NCBI GenBank assembly: GCA_017542125.1
Contig: JAFXXU010000022.1
Location: 1-42,977 of the forward strand
Direction: 5' to 3'
DNA length: 42,977 nucleotides
Source: Ruminococcus sp.
Lineage (GTDB): Bacteria; Bacillota; Clostridia; Oscillospirales; Ruminococcaceae
The notes beneath the pieces are model-generated. The model made no database searches, had not been told where the DNA came from, and saw only the letters and a program-made list of their open reading frames with translations. The position numbers and the translations under genes are program-made. Below are positions 23,417 to 31,640 of this stretch, piece by piece; the first letter of the stretch is position 1; each line of letters begins with the position of its first letter.

Positions 23417-23638
23417 ATGGTATTTGAAACTGTTGCCAAGATAATTGCCGAAAGGATCGACTGTGACCCTTCCGAGATCAAGAGAGAGTCCGCTTTCAGG
23501 GATCTGGGTATCGATTCGCTGGATATCGTTGACCTGACCATGAACCTTGAGGACGAGCTGGGCATCGAGCTGGAGCTTGATCAGAAGGTGGAGACTATCG
23601 GCGACCTCGTAGATTTCATCGAGGCCAAGCAGGAATAA
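23417..23638 (+). CDS. acpP: acyl carrier protein
   Basis: A 73-residue acidic helical protein. The phosphopantetheine site is S34 in GIDSLDIVDL. Length, charge and the EDELGIELE motif after the site are typical. It carries growing acyl chains as thioesters for the Fab enzymes encoded next. It is the first gene of the operon, with CGGAGG as ribosome site; fabK starts 3 bases after its stop. Confidence 0.96.
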   Translation: MVFETVAKIIAERIDCDPSEIKRESAFRDLGIDSLDIVDLTMNLEDELGIELELDQKVETIGDLVDFIEAKQE

Positions 23639-23641
23639 GCC

Positions 23642-24586
23642 ATGATCGAAAGCAGACTGCGCGAGATGCTCGGGATCGAGTATCCCGTTTTTCAGGGCGG
23701 AATGGCATGGATCGCAGACGGTGAGCTTGCCGCTGCCGTTTCTAACGGCGGCGGTCTTGGTATTATTGCGGCAGGTAATGCCCCTGCGGACTATGTCAGA
23801 GACCAGATCAGACGTGCCAAGGAGCTTACTGACAAGCCCTTCGGCGTGAATATCATGCTGCTGAGCCCCTACGCCGACGAGGTGGCGGCTGTGGCAGCGG
23901 AGGAAAGAGTCGCGGTGGTGACTACCGGCGCGGGCAACCCCTCAAAGTATATGGAAATGTGGAAGCAGGCGGACATCAAGGTGATACCCGTCGTGGCTTC
24001 CTGTGCCCTTGCGAAGCTGATGCAGCGCCTCGGGGCTTCGGCTGTGATAGCCGAGGGCGGCGAGAGCGGCGGACACATCGGCGAGCTTTCAACGCTGGTG
24101 CTGGTGCCTCAGATCGCTGACACCGTGGATATCCCGGTCATCGCGGCGGGCGGCATCGCCGACGGCAGAGGCGTGGCGGCTTCATTCATGCTGGGCGCCT
24201 GCGGCGTGCAGGTGGGCACCAGGTTCTTAGCCGCCGAGGAGTGCAACATCCACCCGGTATACAAGGAGAAGATCGTCAAGGCCAAGGACCTTTGCACCAT
24301 GGTCACCGGCAGAAGGCTGGGACACCCCGTCAGGGCGCTGAGGACGAGCTTCCAGAGGGAGTACCTCAAGGCCGAGTATTCCCAGATCAGCGACGAGGAG
24401 CTTGAAGCAATGGGCGCCGGCTCGCTGAAAAAGGCCGTAGTTGACGGCAACAACGACGAAGGCTGCTTCCTTGCAGGACAGTCGGCGGCAATGGTCAGGA
24501 AGGTGCAGCCTGCAGCGGAGATCGTCCGCGAGCTGTGCGAGGAGGCCGAACCGCTTTTGAAAGGAGCTGCAAAATGGGTAAGATAG
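23642..24586 (+). CDS. fabK: enoyl-ACP reductase II (FMN-dependent)
   Basis: A 314-residue TIM-barrel flavoprotein of the 2-nitropropane dioxygenase / FabK family. It reduces the trans-2-enoyl-ACP double bond in the last step of each elongation cycle. Visible marks are YPVFQGGMAWIADGELAAAVSNGGGLGIIAAGN (key: FQGGMAW, GGGLGII), the flavin-phosphate loops VIAEGGESGGHIG and VIAAGGIADGRG, and VGTRFLAAEE. Clostridia often use FabK instead of triclosan-sensitive FabI, and no FabI-like gene is in the operon. It overlaps fabD by 13 bases. The position inside a fab operon separates it from nitronate monooxygenases. Confidence 0.93.
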   Translation: MIESRLREMLGIEYPVFQGGMAWIADGELAAAVSNGGGLGIIAAGNAPADYVRDQIRRAKELTDKPFGVNIMLLSPYADEVAAVAAEERVAVVTTGAGNPSKYMEMWKQADIKVIPVVASCALAKLMQRLGASAVIAEGGESGGHIGELSTLVLVPQIADTVDIPVIAAGGIADGRGVAASFMLGACGVQVGTRFLAAEECNIHPVYKEKIVKAKDLCTMVTGRRLGHPVRALRTSFQREYLKAEYSQISDEELEAMGAGSLKKAVVDGNNDEGCFLAGQSAAMVRKVQPAAEIVRELCEEAEPLLKGAAKWVR

Positions 24587-25506
24587 CTTTCGTTTTCTCA
24601 GGTCAGGGCGCACAGCGTCCCGGCATGGGCAAAGATATATACGACGCCTCGGCAGCGGCAAGAGAGGTCTTTGAAAAGCTGGACGCCCTGCGTCCCGGCA
24701 CCTCCGGGATGTGCTTTAACGGCACCATGGAGGAGCTGACGCTCACAAAGAACACCCAGCCCTGCCTTTTCGCAGTTGAGCTGGCGGCAGCTGCCGCTTT
24801 GGGCGAAATGGGCATCAAGGCGGATATGACAGCGGGCTTTTCTCTCGGTGAGATCGCGGCGCTGACCTATTCGGGAGCTGCCTCCCTCGAGGACGGCTTT
24901 AAGATCGTATGCAAGCGCGGCGAGCTGATGCAGGCTGCCGCAGAGAAGTACCCCGCCTCCATGGCGGCAGTGCTCAAGCTCCCCAACGAGGAAGTTGAGC
25001 GCATCTGCTCCGAGCTGGAGCAGGCTTATCCCGTGAACTATAACTGCGAGGGTCAGGTGACCTGTGCGGCGGCATCGGCTACCATGCCCGCACTGCTGGC
25101 AGCAGCCAAGGCCGCAGGCGGCAGGGCAGTGCCTCTTAAAGTATCGGGAGGCTTTCACTCCCCCTTCATGGAGAGCGCAGCAGAGGAATTTGCGGTAGCG
25201 CTCCGTGGCTATGAGCTGAAGACGCCCGACATAACCCTTTACTCCAACTACTCGGCGGAGCCCTACACCGACAACCCCACCTGGCTGCTCTCGCAGCAGA
25301 TCTGCTCGCCGGTGAAGTGGGAAAAGCTCATCAAGAACATGATCGCAGAGGGCTGCGACACCTTCATCGAGCTGGGTGCGGGCAACACTCTCGTGGGGCT
25401 GATAAACCGCATAGACAAATCGGTAAGTACCTTCTGTGTCACCGACAGCGAGGGGCTTGAAAGGATAAAAGGCTCGGAGCTGGCAGCTTCGGGACAGGGA
25501 GGTTAA
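24574..25506 (+). CDS. fabD: malonyl-CoA:ACP transacylase
   Basis: I chose the ATG at 24574 with AAAGGAG before it; it lies within the end of fabK. The 310-residue enzyme moves malonyl from CoA to ACP. It has the N-terminal FVFSGQGAQRPGMG, the nucleophile S90 in GFSLGE, the histidine in SGGFHSPFM, and the C-terminal FIELGAGNTLVGL motif. It supplies malonyl-ACP to FabF. fabG follows 3 bases after the stop with an AGGGAGG site. Confidence 0.95.
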   Translation: MGKIAFVFSGQGAQRPGMGKDIYDASAAAREVFEKLDALRPGTSGMCFNGTMEELTLTKNTQPCLFAVELAAAAALGEMGIKADMTAGFSLGEIAALTYSGAASLEDGFKIVCKRGELMQAAAEKYPASMAAVLKLPNEEVERICSELEQAYPVNYNCEGQVTCAAASATMPALLAAAKAAGGRAVPLKVSGGFHSPFMESAAEEFAVALRGYELKTPDITLYSNYSAEPYTDNPTWLLSQQICSPVKWEKLIKNMIAEGCDTFIELGAGNTLVGLINRIDKSVSTFCVTDSEGLERIKGSELAASGQGG

Positions 25507-25509
25507 AGT

Positions 25510-26256
25510 ATGGAAAGATATTCGGACGAGACCGTCATCGTTACCGGCGGACTTCGCGGCATAGGCGCAGAGATAGCCAAGAGGCTTTACAGCGCCGGTG
25601 CAAGCGTTGCCATAATTGACATGGCTGACGAGGAAAATGCGCCGGAGGCAATAGAGAATATGCACCTGACCTCTGAGGGCGGCAACGTTTGCAGGTACTA
25701 CAAGTGCAATGTAGCTGACTTTGAGCAGACCAAGCGCACCGTGACCCAGATCGCCAAGGATATGCCCAAGGTGACCATGCTGGTGAACAACGCCGGCATC
25801 ACCCGCGACGGACTTGTGATGATGATGAGCGAGCAGCAGTTCGACGACGTCATCAGCGTGAACCTCAAAGGTGCCTTCAATATGATAAAGCACTGCTCGC
25901 GGCAGTTCATCAAGAACAAGTGCGGCAGGATAGTGAATATCTCCTCGGTATCGGGTCTCAGCGGCAACGCCGGACAGGCCAATTACAGCGCCTCCAAGGC
26001 GGGACTTGTGGGTCTGACCAAGACTGTTGCCAGGGAGTTCGCCGCCAAGAACATCACCTGCAACGCCATAGCTCCGGGCTTTATCGCCACGGACATGACC
26101 AAGGATATCAGCGCCGAGAACAACCCTCTGGCAGCTCAGATCCCCCTTGGTAGACCCGGCGAGCCGGCAGACATCGCGCAGGCTGCGGAGTTCCTGCTTT
26201 CGGCCTCCTACATCACAGGCGTGGTGCTGAGAGTTGACGGCGGTTTAGGAATGTGA
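25510..26256 (+). CDS. fabG: 3-oxoacyl-ACP reductase
   Basis: A 248-residue short-chain dehydrogenase. The cofactor loop is TGGLRGIGAEIA near residues 13-24, followed by NNAGITRDGL, the catalytic serine in NISSVSGL and YSASKAG with the catalytic tyrosine and lysine. The C-terminal ITGVVLRVDGGLGM is characteristic of FabG. It reduces 3-oxoacyl-ACP with NADPH. The usual glycine pattern TGxxxGIG is kept, though with Leu-Arg inside. The gene is followed not directly by fabF but by a 260-base interval with repeats. Confidence 0.95.
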   Translation: MERYSDETVIVTGGLRGIGAEIAKRLYSAGASVAIIDMADEENAPEAIENMHLTSEGGNVCRYYKCNVADFEQTKRTVTQIAKDMPKVTMLVNNAGITRDGLVMMMSEQQFDDVISVNLKGAFNMIKHCSRQFIKNKCGRIVNISSVSGLSGNAGQANYSASKAGLVGLTKTVAREFAAKNITCNAIAPGFIATDMTKDISAENNPLAAQIPLGRPGEPADIAQAAEFLLSASYITGVVLRVDGGLGM

Positions 26257-26283
26257 GTCTTAGCGGTCTTAGCGGTCTTAGCG
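26257..26283 (+). repeat. three tandem copies of a 9-base unit
   Basis: GTCTTAGCG occurs three times in a row (26257-26265, 26266-26274, 26275-26283), beginning at the first base after the fabG stop codon. It is a simple tandem repeat that could vary in copy number by slippage without affecting a protein. Confidence 0.9.
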
Positions 26284-26300
26284 CAGACGGCGCAGTTCCG

Positions 26301-26461
26301 TCGCGGGTAAGTGTGTACAGGAGGCTGACTTTGTGTCGCTCCGGGCTTTCACTTGGAGAGAGCTTATCATGAATTGCTTCAAGTGTTTTGATTCGCGGGT
26401 AAGTGTGTACAGGAGGCTGACTTTGTGTCGCTCCGGGCTTTCACTTGGAGAGAGCTTATCA
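26301..26461. repeat. two 69-base direct repeats between fabG and fabF
   Basis: Positions 26301-26369 and 26393-26461 are identical over 69 bases (start TCGCGGGTAAGTG, end GAGAGCTTATCA), 92 bases apart, with a 23-base spacer. The interval has no convincing gene; an open frame passes through it only because the repeats contain no stop in that frame. The repeats interrupt the fatty acid operon but show no terminator, so transcription can continue into fabF. They look like copies of a dispersed intergenic repeat. Confidence 0.92.
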
Positions 26462-26517
26462 GGCGTTGTTTTCGTGGGATACTGTCCACGGCGGCAGCGT
26501 GATTTGGAAAGGTAATA

Positions 26518-27762
26518 ATGAATATGGAAAATAAGATTCGCAGAGTCGTGGTAACAGGCATCGGTGCGGTAACTCCGCTGGCGCTCAGCGCTGAGGAGAC
26601 CTGGAAGGCAATGCTGGAGGGCAAAAACGGCATCGCTCCCATAACCCTTTTTGACACCACCGACTACAAGGCAAAGCTGGCGGCAGAGGTAAAGGGCTTC
26701 GAGCCGAGGAACTACATGGAGAAGGCGGAGATCGTCAAGACCGACCGCTACTCCCTTTTCGGCATCGCGGCGGCTCAGGAGGCCGTTGACGACAGCGCCA
26801 TTCTCGGCAAGATCGACCCCGACAGGCTGGCTGTATACTTCGGCTCCGGCATCGGCGGCATCACAGCCTTCGGCAGCGAGCATGAGAAACTCCTTGCCCG
26901 CGGCCCCAAGAGGGTATCGCCCTATTTCGTGCCCATGATGATCGCCAATATGGCGGCCGGTATGATCGCCATACGCTTCAACGCCCGCAACGCCGCACTT
27001 CCTGCGGTAACAGCCTGCGCCTCAGGCACCAACGCCATCGGCGAGGCTATCAGGGCAATCAGACACGGCTACTGCGACGCCGCGATCACCGGCGGCTGCG
27101 AGGCGGCTATCACTCCTATCGGTGTGGCGGGCTTCGTGAATATGCAGGCGCTTTCCGTTTCCGAGGATCCCGACGCGGCATCTCTGCCCTTCGACAAGAG
27201 ACGTGCCGGCTTCGTTATCGGCGAGGGCGGCGCGGCGCTCATCCTCGAGGAATATGAGCACGCCAAGGCCAGAGGCGCCAGGATCTATGCCGAGGCAGTG
27301 GGCTACGGCTCCACCTGCGACGCACACCACATCACCGCTCCCGACCCGGAGGCGGGCGGCGCTTCGAGAGCCATGAAGCAGGCACTTGACGAGGCAGGCT
27401 ACACGGCTGACGATGTAGTTTATGTAAACGCTCACGGCACCGGCACCCCCCTCAACGACAAGTCCGAGACCAAGGCCGTAAAGCTTGCTCTGGGCGACAA
27501 GGCAAAGGACGCCTACATCAGCTCCACCAAGTCCATGACCGGACATATGCTGGGCGCTGCGGGGGCTATCGAGGCTATCGTATGCGTAAAGGCGCTCTCC
27601 GAGGGCATAATACCTCCGACGATCAATCTCACCGAGCCCGACCCCGAGTGCGACCTCAATTACTGCCCCAACAAGGCTGTCAAGGCCGATATCACTCTGG
27701 CGGTATCCAACTCGCTGGGCTTCGGCGGACACAACGCCTGTGCGGCATTCAGAAAGCTCTGA
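26518..27762 (+). CDS. fabF: 3-oxoacyl-ACP synthase II
   Basis: A 414-residue condensing enzyme of the thiolase fold. The catalytic triad is complete: C167 in TACASGTNAIGEA, H306 in NAHGTGTP and H343 in STKSMTGHMLGAAGA. It condenses malonyl-ACP with acyl-ACP. The C-terminal VSNSLGFGGHNACAAF loop is standard. GGAAAGG precedes the ATG at 26518; a second ATG six bases on is a less well spaced option. FabF is the only condensing enzyme here; the initiating FabH is not in the operon. Confidence 0.96.
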   Translation: MNMENKIRRVVVTGIGAVTPLALSAEETWKAMLEGKNGIAPITLFDTTDYKAKLAAEVKGFEPRNYMEKAEIVKTDRYSLFGIAAAQEAVDDSAILGKIDPDRLAVYFGSGIGGITAFGSEHEKLLARGPKRVSPYFVPMMIANMAAGMIAIRFNARNAALPAVTACASGTNAIGEAIRAIRHGYCDAAITGGCEAAITPIGVAGFVNMQALSVSEDPDAASLPFDKRRAGFVIGEGGAALILEEYEHAKARGARIYAEAVGYGSTCDAHHITAPDPEAGGASRAMKQALDEAGYTADDVVYVNAHGTGTPLNDKSETKAVKLALGDKAKDAYISSTKSMTGHMLGAAGAIEAIVCVKALSEGIIPPTINLTEPDPECDLNYCPNKAVKADITLAVSNSLGFGGHNACAAFRKL

Positions 27763-27780
27763 TCCCGGGAGGATAAGAAA

Positions 27781-28242
27781 ATGAACGAAAGCAATATCAG
27801 AAAATACGCCGAGCTCATGAAGGAGCTCGAGCTGACTGCTCTTGAAATAAACGAGACCACCGGCAACGTGCGCCTGGAGCGTATGCCTGCGCCCCCGGTG
27901 ATGATGCAGGCGGCTCCCGTGCCCATGCAGATGCCTGTGCAGCCCGCAGCGGCAGCACCTCAGGCTCCTGCTCCCGCACCTGCCCCCGTGCAGGCCGGCG
28001 ATACTATCAAGGTCAAGTCCCCCATGGTGGGCGTGTTCTATGCTGCCCCCGCCGAGAACGCCGAGCCCTTTGTCAAGGTAGGCGACAAGGTCACCAAGGG
28101 ACAGACCCTCTGCATCGTGGAGGCGATGAAGCTGATGAACGAGCTCACCGCCGAGCAGGACGGCATCGTTGCCGAGATCTGCGTGGAGAACGGACAGGTA
28201 GTCGATTACGGCATGACGCTGTTCGAGCTGAAAAAAGCCTGA
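27781..28242 (+). CDS. accB: biotin carboxyl carrier protein of acetyl-CoA carboxylase
   Basis: A 153-residue protein with an N-terminal helical region (1-37), an Ala/Pro/Met-rich flexible linker (about 38-72) and the C-terminal biotinyl domain. The lysine to be biotinylated is K117 in VEAMKLMNE, the standard motif. It shuttles carboxyl groups between AccC and the AccAD carboxyltransferase. It follows fabF after 18 bases with GGGAGGA as ribosome site. Confidence 0.96.
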   Translation: MNESNIRKYAELMKELELTALEINETTGNVRLERMPAPPVMMQAAPVPMQMPVQPAAAAPQAPAPAPAPVQAGDTIKVKSPMVGVFYAAPAENAEPFVKVGDKVTKGQTLCIVEAMKLMNELTAEQDGIVAEICVENGQVVDYGMTLFELKKA

Positions 28243-28260
28243 CAGGGGAGCGTGAAAAAG

Positions 28261-28698
28261 TTGAACAAGGAAGAAATAATGGAGATACTCCCGCACAGGG
28301 ACAATATGCTGCTGGTGGACGAGGCGGAGCTGGTGGGCGAGGAGGCTCACGGCAAGTACCATGTCACCGGCGAGGAGTGGTTCCTGAAAGGCCATTTCCC
28401 CGGCAACCCCATAGTTCCGGGAGTTATCCAGTGCGAGATACTCGCTCAGTCGGCATGTGCGCTGCTGGCGGACAAGATGAAGGAGGGTATGCTCCCTCTT
28501 TATACGGGGCTCAACAACGTCAAGTTCCGCAATCCCGTAAGACCCGGCGACACCTTTGAGACGGTCTGCCGCCTGACAAGGGTGAAGCACCCCTTCTACT
28601 TTGCCAGCGGGGAGGGCTACGTTGACGGCAAGCTCTGCGTAAAGGCGGAGTTTTCCTTTGCACTCAAGGAGCGTGAGTCATGTTTTCAAAAGTCCTGA
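28261..28698 (+). CDS. fabZ: 3-hydroxyacyl-ACP dehydratase
   Basis: A hot-dog-fold enzyme of about 145 residues. The catalytic histidine is H45 in GHFPGNPIVPGV and the catalytic glutamate is E59 in QCEILAQ, as in FabZ. The start is uncertain. I prefer the TTG at 28261, which gives the usual MNKEEIMEILPHR opening 10 bases after AGGGGAG. The GTG at 28252 is only 1 base from that site. It removes water from 3-hydroxyacyl-ACP. Its end overlaps accC by 19 bases. Confidence 0.93.
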   Translation: MNKEEIMEILPHRDNMLLVDEAELVGEEAHGKYHVTGEEWFLKGHFPGNPIVPGVIQCEILAQSACALLADKMKEGMLPLYTGLNNVKFRNPVRPGDTFETVCRLTRVKHPFYFASGEGYVDGKLCVKAEFSFALKERESCFQKS

Positions 28699-29987
28699 TC
28701 GCTAACCGCGGCGAGATCGCGGTCAGAATAATCCGCGCCTGCAAGGAAATGGGCATCAGCACCGTTGCGGTATATTCCGAGGCCGACAGAGACGCTCTCC
28801 ATGTGGCGCTCGCCGACGAGAGCTACTGCATCGGCGCCTCCAATGCCGCCGACAGCTACCTCAACGAGGAACGCATAGTCTCTGCGGCGCTGGTCTCCAA
28901 GGCTCAGGCCATTCACGCGGGCTACGGATTTCTCTCTGAGAACGCACATTTCTCACAGCTCTGCGCCAAGAACGGCATAGTCTTCATCGGCCCCGCCGCC
29001 GAGACAATGGAGCGCCTCAGCGACAAGACCACCATCAAGAACCTCATGGAGGAGGCGGGTCTTGACGTGATCAAGGGTACCGATGTGCTCACCAGCGCCG
29101 AGGAAGCAAGGATCGCCGCCGAGAAGATCGGCTATCCCGTGATGCTCAAGGCTCGTTCCGGCGGCGGCGGACGCGGTATACGCCTTGTGGAGAGCGAGAG
29201 CGAGCTGGAAAACAACTATCAGATGGCCGTGTCCGAGGGCGAAGCCGCTTTCGGCGACGGCGCAGTATATATGGAAAAATACGTTTATCCCGCAAGGCAT
29301 ATCGAGATGCAGATAATCGCCGACGAAGCGGGCAACGTGGTCTGCCTGGGCGAGCGGGACTGCTCCGTTCAGCGCAGGCATCAGAAGCTCATAGAAGAAT
29401 CCCCCTCACCGGCAGTGAGCCCCGCCCAGCGCAGGGAGCTGATAAAGCGGGTCACCAAGGCCGTGAAGCAGGTGGGCTATGTGGGTGTGGGAACTCTCGA
29501 ATTCCTGCTTGACAGGGAGGGCAGGTTCTGGTTCATGGAAATGAACATCAGGCTCCAGGTGGAGCACAGCGTCACCGAGATGCTCACCAACATCGACCTT
29601 GTGAAGTGGCAGATCAGGACTGCCGCAGGCGTGCTTCTCAACTTCACACAGGAGGACGTGGCGCTCATGGGCTCTGCTCTCGAATGCCGCATCAACGCCC
29701 TTTCTACCGGCAAGCTGGGTATGCTCCACGTTGCGGGAGGCCCCTCGGTAAGATTCGACACCTATCTCGTGCAGGGGGTGGAGATCAGCCCCTTCTACGA
29801 TTCGCTCATAGGCAAGCTGGTAGTCCGCGCCGGCACCAGAGAGGAAGCCCTTCGCAAGATGAAGGCCGCCCTCTGCGAGCTGGTCATCGACGGCATCAGG
29901 ACCAACATCCACCAGCAGCTTAGGCTGATAAACGACCCGAAATTCATGAGCGGAGAATACGATCTCACATTTATGGAAGGCAGGTAA
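28680..29987 (+). CDS. accC: biotin carboxylase subunit of acetyl-CoA carboxylase
   Basis: A 435-residue ATP-grasp enzyme that carboxylates the biotin on AccB. Visible parts are the N-terminal domain FSKVLIANRGEIAVRIIRAC (residues 2-21), the glycine-rich ATP loop KARSGGGGRGIRLV near 157-170, ERDCSVQRRHQKLIEESPSP, and the catalytic MEMNIRLQVEHSVTE near 285-300 that holds the Glu-Asn-Arg set. It is slightly shorter than the E. coli enzyme (449) but complete. AAGGAG lies inside the end of fabZ. accD starts 6 bases after its stop. Confidence 0.96.
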   Translation: MFSKVLIANRGEIAVRIIRACKEMGISTVAVYSEADRDALHVALADESYCIGASNAADSYLNEERIVSAALVSKAQAIHAGYGFLSENAHFSQLCAKNGIVFIGPAAETMERLSDKTTIKNLMEEAGLDVIKGTDVLTSAEEARIAAEKIGYPVMLKARSGGGGRGIRLVESESELENNYQMAVSEGEAAFGDGAVYMEKYVYPARHIEMQIIADEAGNVVCLGERDCSVQRRHQKLIEESPSPAVSPAQRRELIKRVTKAVKQVGYVGVGTLEFLLDREGRFWFMEMNIRLQVEHSVTEMLTNIDLVKWQIRTAAGVLLNFTQEDVALMGSALECRINALSTGKLGMLHVAGGPSVRFDTYLVQGVEISPFYDSLIGKLVVRAGTREEALRKMKAALCELVIDGIRTNIHQQLRLINDPKFMSGEYDLTFMEGR

Positions 29988-29993
29988 AGGCTT

Positions 29994-30857
29994 ATGCCGA
30001 TCCTTGATTTTTTGTACAAGCCCAAAAACGAGCTTGAAAAGGGCGGGCGTGCCGTCGCGCCGATACAGGCCGACGCCAACGAACCCGAAAAGACCTGCCC
30101 GAACTGCCATAAGGCTATCCCCCTGAGCCGCATCTGGGCGAACTTCAACACCTGCACCTGCGGCTATCATTTCAGGATGAGCGCAAGGCAGAGGATAACC
30201 TTCATCACCGACAAGGGCACCTTCTCGGAGATGTTCAAGGAAGTGACCTCTCAGGATCCTTTGAGGTTCGACGGCTACAAGCAGAAGCTGGAGACCGTCC
30301 GTGCCGCCTCCAACGAGGAGGAGGCCGTCATCTGCGGCACCGCCGTCATCGGCGGGGTGAAGTGTATGCTCTTTGTCATGGAGCCGAACTTCATGATGGG
30401 CTCCATGGGCTCTGCCGTGGGCGAAAGGATAACGAGAGCCTTCGAGTACGCGACCGAACACCGGCTCCCGGTGGTGGGATATACCGTTTCCGGCGGCGCC
30501 AGGATGCAGGAGGGGCTCATCTCTCTGATGCAGATGGCCAAGACCAGCGGCGCAGTCAAGCGTCACAGCGACGCGGGGCTGTTCTACCTCACGGTACTCA
30601 CCGACCCCACGACCGGCGGCGTAACCGCCAGCTTTGCCATGGAGGGAGACATCATCCTGGCGGAGCCGGGGGCGACTGTTGGCTTTGCCGGCGCGAGAGT
30701 CATCGAGCAGACCACGAGAAAGACCCTGCCCAAGGGCTTCCAGAAGGCGGAGTTCCTGCTGGAACACGGCTTCGCCGACGCCATATCTCCCCGGAGATAT
30801 CAGAAGTCTCTCGTGTCCATGCTGCTCAAAATGCACTGCGGAGGTGATGAACTGTGA
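29994..30857 (+). CDS. accD: acetyl-CoA carboxylase carboxyltransferase beta subunit
   Basis: A 287-residue crotonase-fold subunit with an N-terminal zinc ribbon. The cysteines are C35 and C38 (CPNC) and C54 and C56 (NTCTCGYHF). The family normally has a second CxxC, so this copy has CxxC-x15-CxC, one residue short. The carboxyltransferase body is intact: YTVSGGARMQEGLISLMQMAK, DPTTGGVTASFA, GFAGARVIEQT. With AccA it moves the carboxyl group from biotin to acetyl-CoA. The stop overlaps the GTG of accA. Confidence 0.95.
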   Translation: MPILDFLYKPKNELEKGGRAVAPIQADANEPEKTCPNCHKAIPLSRIWANFNTCTCGYHFRMSARQRITFITDKGTFSEMFKEVTSQDPLRFDGYKQKLETVRAASNEEEAVICGTAVIGGVKCMLFVMEPNFMMGSMGSAVGERITRAFEYATEHRLPVVGYTVSGGARMQEGLISLMQMAKTSGAVKRHSDAGLFYLTVLTDPTTGGVTASFAMEGDIILAEPGATVGFAGARVIEQTTRKTLPKGFQKAEFLLEHGFADAISPRRYQKSLVSMLLKMHCGGDEL

Positions 30858-31633
30858 GTACAGGAGCTTATGAGACCGTCAGGAAAGCCAGAAGCTCGGG
30901 GCGCTACACAGGCATCGACTTCATCAAGGGCATATTCAACCACTTCTTCGAGCTCCACGGCGACAGGCGCTTCGCTGACGACAGCGCCATAATCGGCGGC
31001 GTGGCTTACCTCGACAATACCCCCGTAACTGTAATAGCCATAGAGAAAGGCCACAACGCCAGAGAGCGTATGCAGAGGCTTTTCGGCGCTCCCAATCCCG
31101 AGGGCTACCGCAAGGCGCTGAGGCTCATGAAGCAGGCCGAGAAGTTCCACAGACCGGTGATCTGCTTTGTGGACACCTCGGGAGCCTACTGCGGCATCGG
31201 TGCCGAGGAAAGAGGGCAGGGTCTTGCCATAGCGGAGAACCTCTGCGAGATGATGACCCTCAACACCCCCGTGATATCGGTGCTCATCGGTGAGGGCGGA
31301 AGCGGCGGAGCCCTGGCACTCTCAGTGGCGGACAGGGTCTATATGCTGGAAAACGCCGTCTACTCGGTGATCTCCCCGGAGGGCTGTGCGTCTATCCTCT
31401 GGAAGGACAGCACCAAGGCCGCCGAGGCCGCCGAGTGCCTCAAGCTCACCGCGAAGGACGCGCTCAAGCTGGGCGTCATCGAGGAAGTCATAAGCGAGGA
31501 CAACATGGAGCAGCCGGAGTTTTTCGCCGGACTGCGTGAAAAGCTGAAAGCCGAGCTCAGAGTGCTGAGAAAGGACCCTCAGCTGCTGGACAAGCGGTAC
31601 AACAGGTTCCGCGCCTTCGGAAGAACGGAGTAA
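30854..31633 (+). CDS. accA: acetyl-CoA carboxylase carboxyltransferase alpha subunit
   Basis: A 259-residue subunit starting at GTG 30854, which overlaps the accD stop (GTGA), with GGAGG 10 bases before. Key segments are FFELHGDRRFADDSAIIGG, the KALRLMKQAEKFHRPVI stretch, DTSGAYCGIGAEERGQ, and IGEGGSGGALALSVADRVYMLENAVYSVISPEG in part. It is shorter than the E. coli protein (319) because the N-terminal helices are reduced, as in other Clostridia. It completes the AccABCD set in one operon. Confidence 0.95.
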   Translation: MSTGAYETVRKARSSGRYTGIDFIKGIFNHFFELHGDRRFADDSAIIGGVAYLDNTPVTVIAIEKGHNARERMQRLFGAPNPEGYRKALRLMKQAEKFHRPVICFVDTSGAYCGIGAEERGQGLAIAENLCEMMTLNTPVISVLIGEGGSGGALALSVADRVYMLENAVYSVISPEGCASILWKDSTKAAEAAECLKLTAKDALKLGVIEEVISEDNMEQPEFFAGLREKLKAELRVLRKDPQLLDKRYNRFRAFGRTE

Positions 31634-31640
31634 TAAATAT

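Noticed and set aside
24598-25893. 431-codon open frame on the minus strand
   Set aside because: Antisense to fabD and fabG; no recognisable protein features.
26301-26461. CRISPR array
   Set aside because: Only two copies, repeat much too long (69 bases), a single 23-base spacer and no cas genes.
26333-26515. 60-codon plus-strand frame between fabG and fabF
   Set aside because: It runs through both 69-base repeats in different frames, so the repeats give unrelated peptides. This is not expected of a real gene.
27022-28590. 522-codon open frame on the minus strand
   Set aside because: It lies opposite fabF, accB and fabZ, whose protein motifs are complete. The antisense product is histidine/glycine/leucine-rich, has no domain and no ribosome site; it is a by-product of GC-rich codon use.
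29406-30836. 476-codon open frame on the minus strand
   Set aside because: Antisense to accC and accD, which carry full catalytic motifs. Composition is that of a shadow frame.
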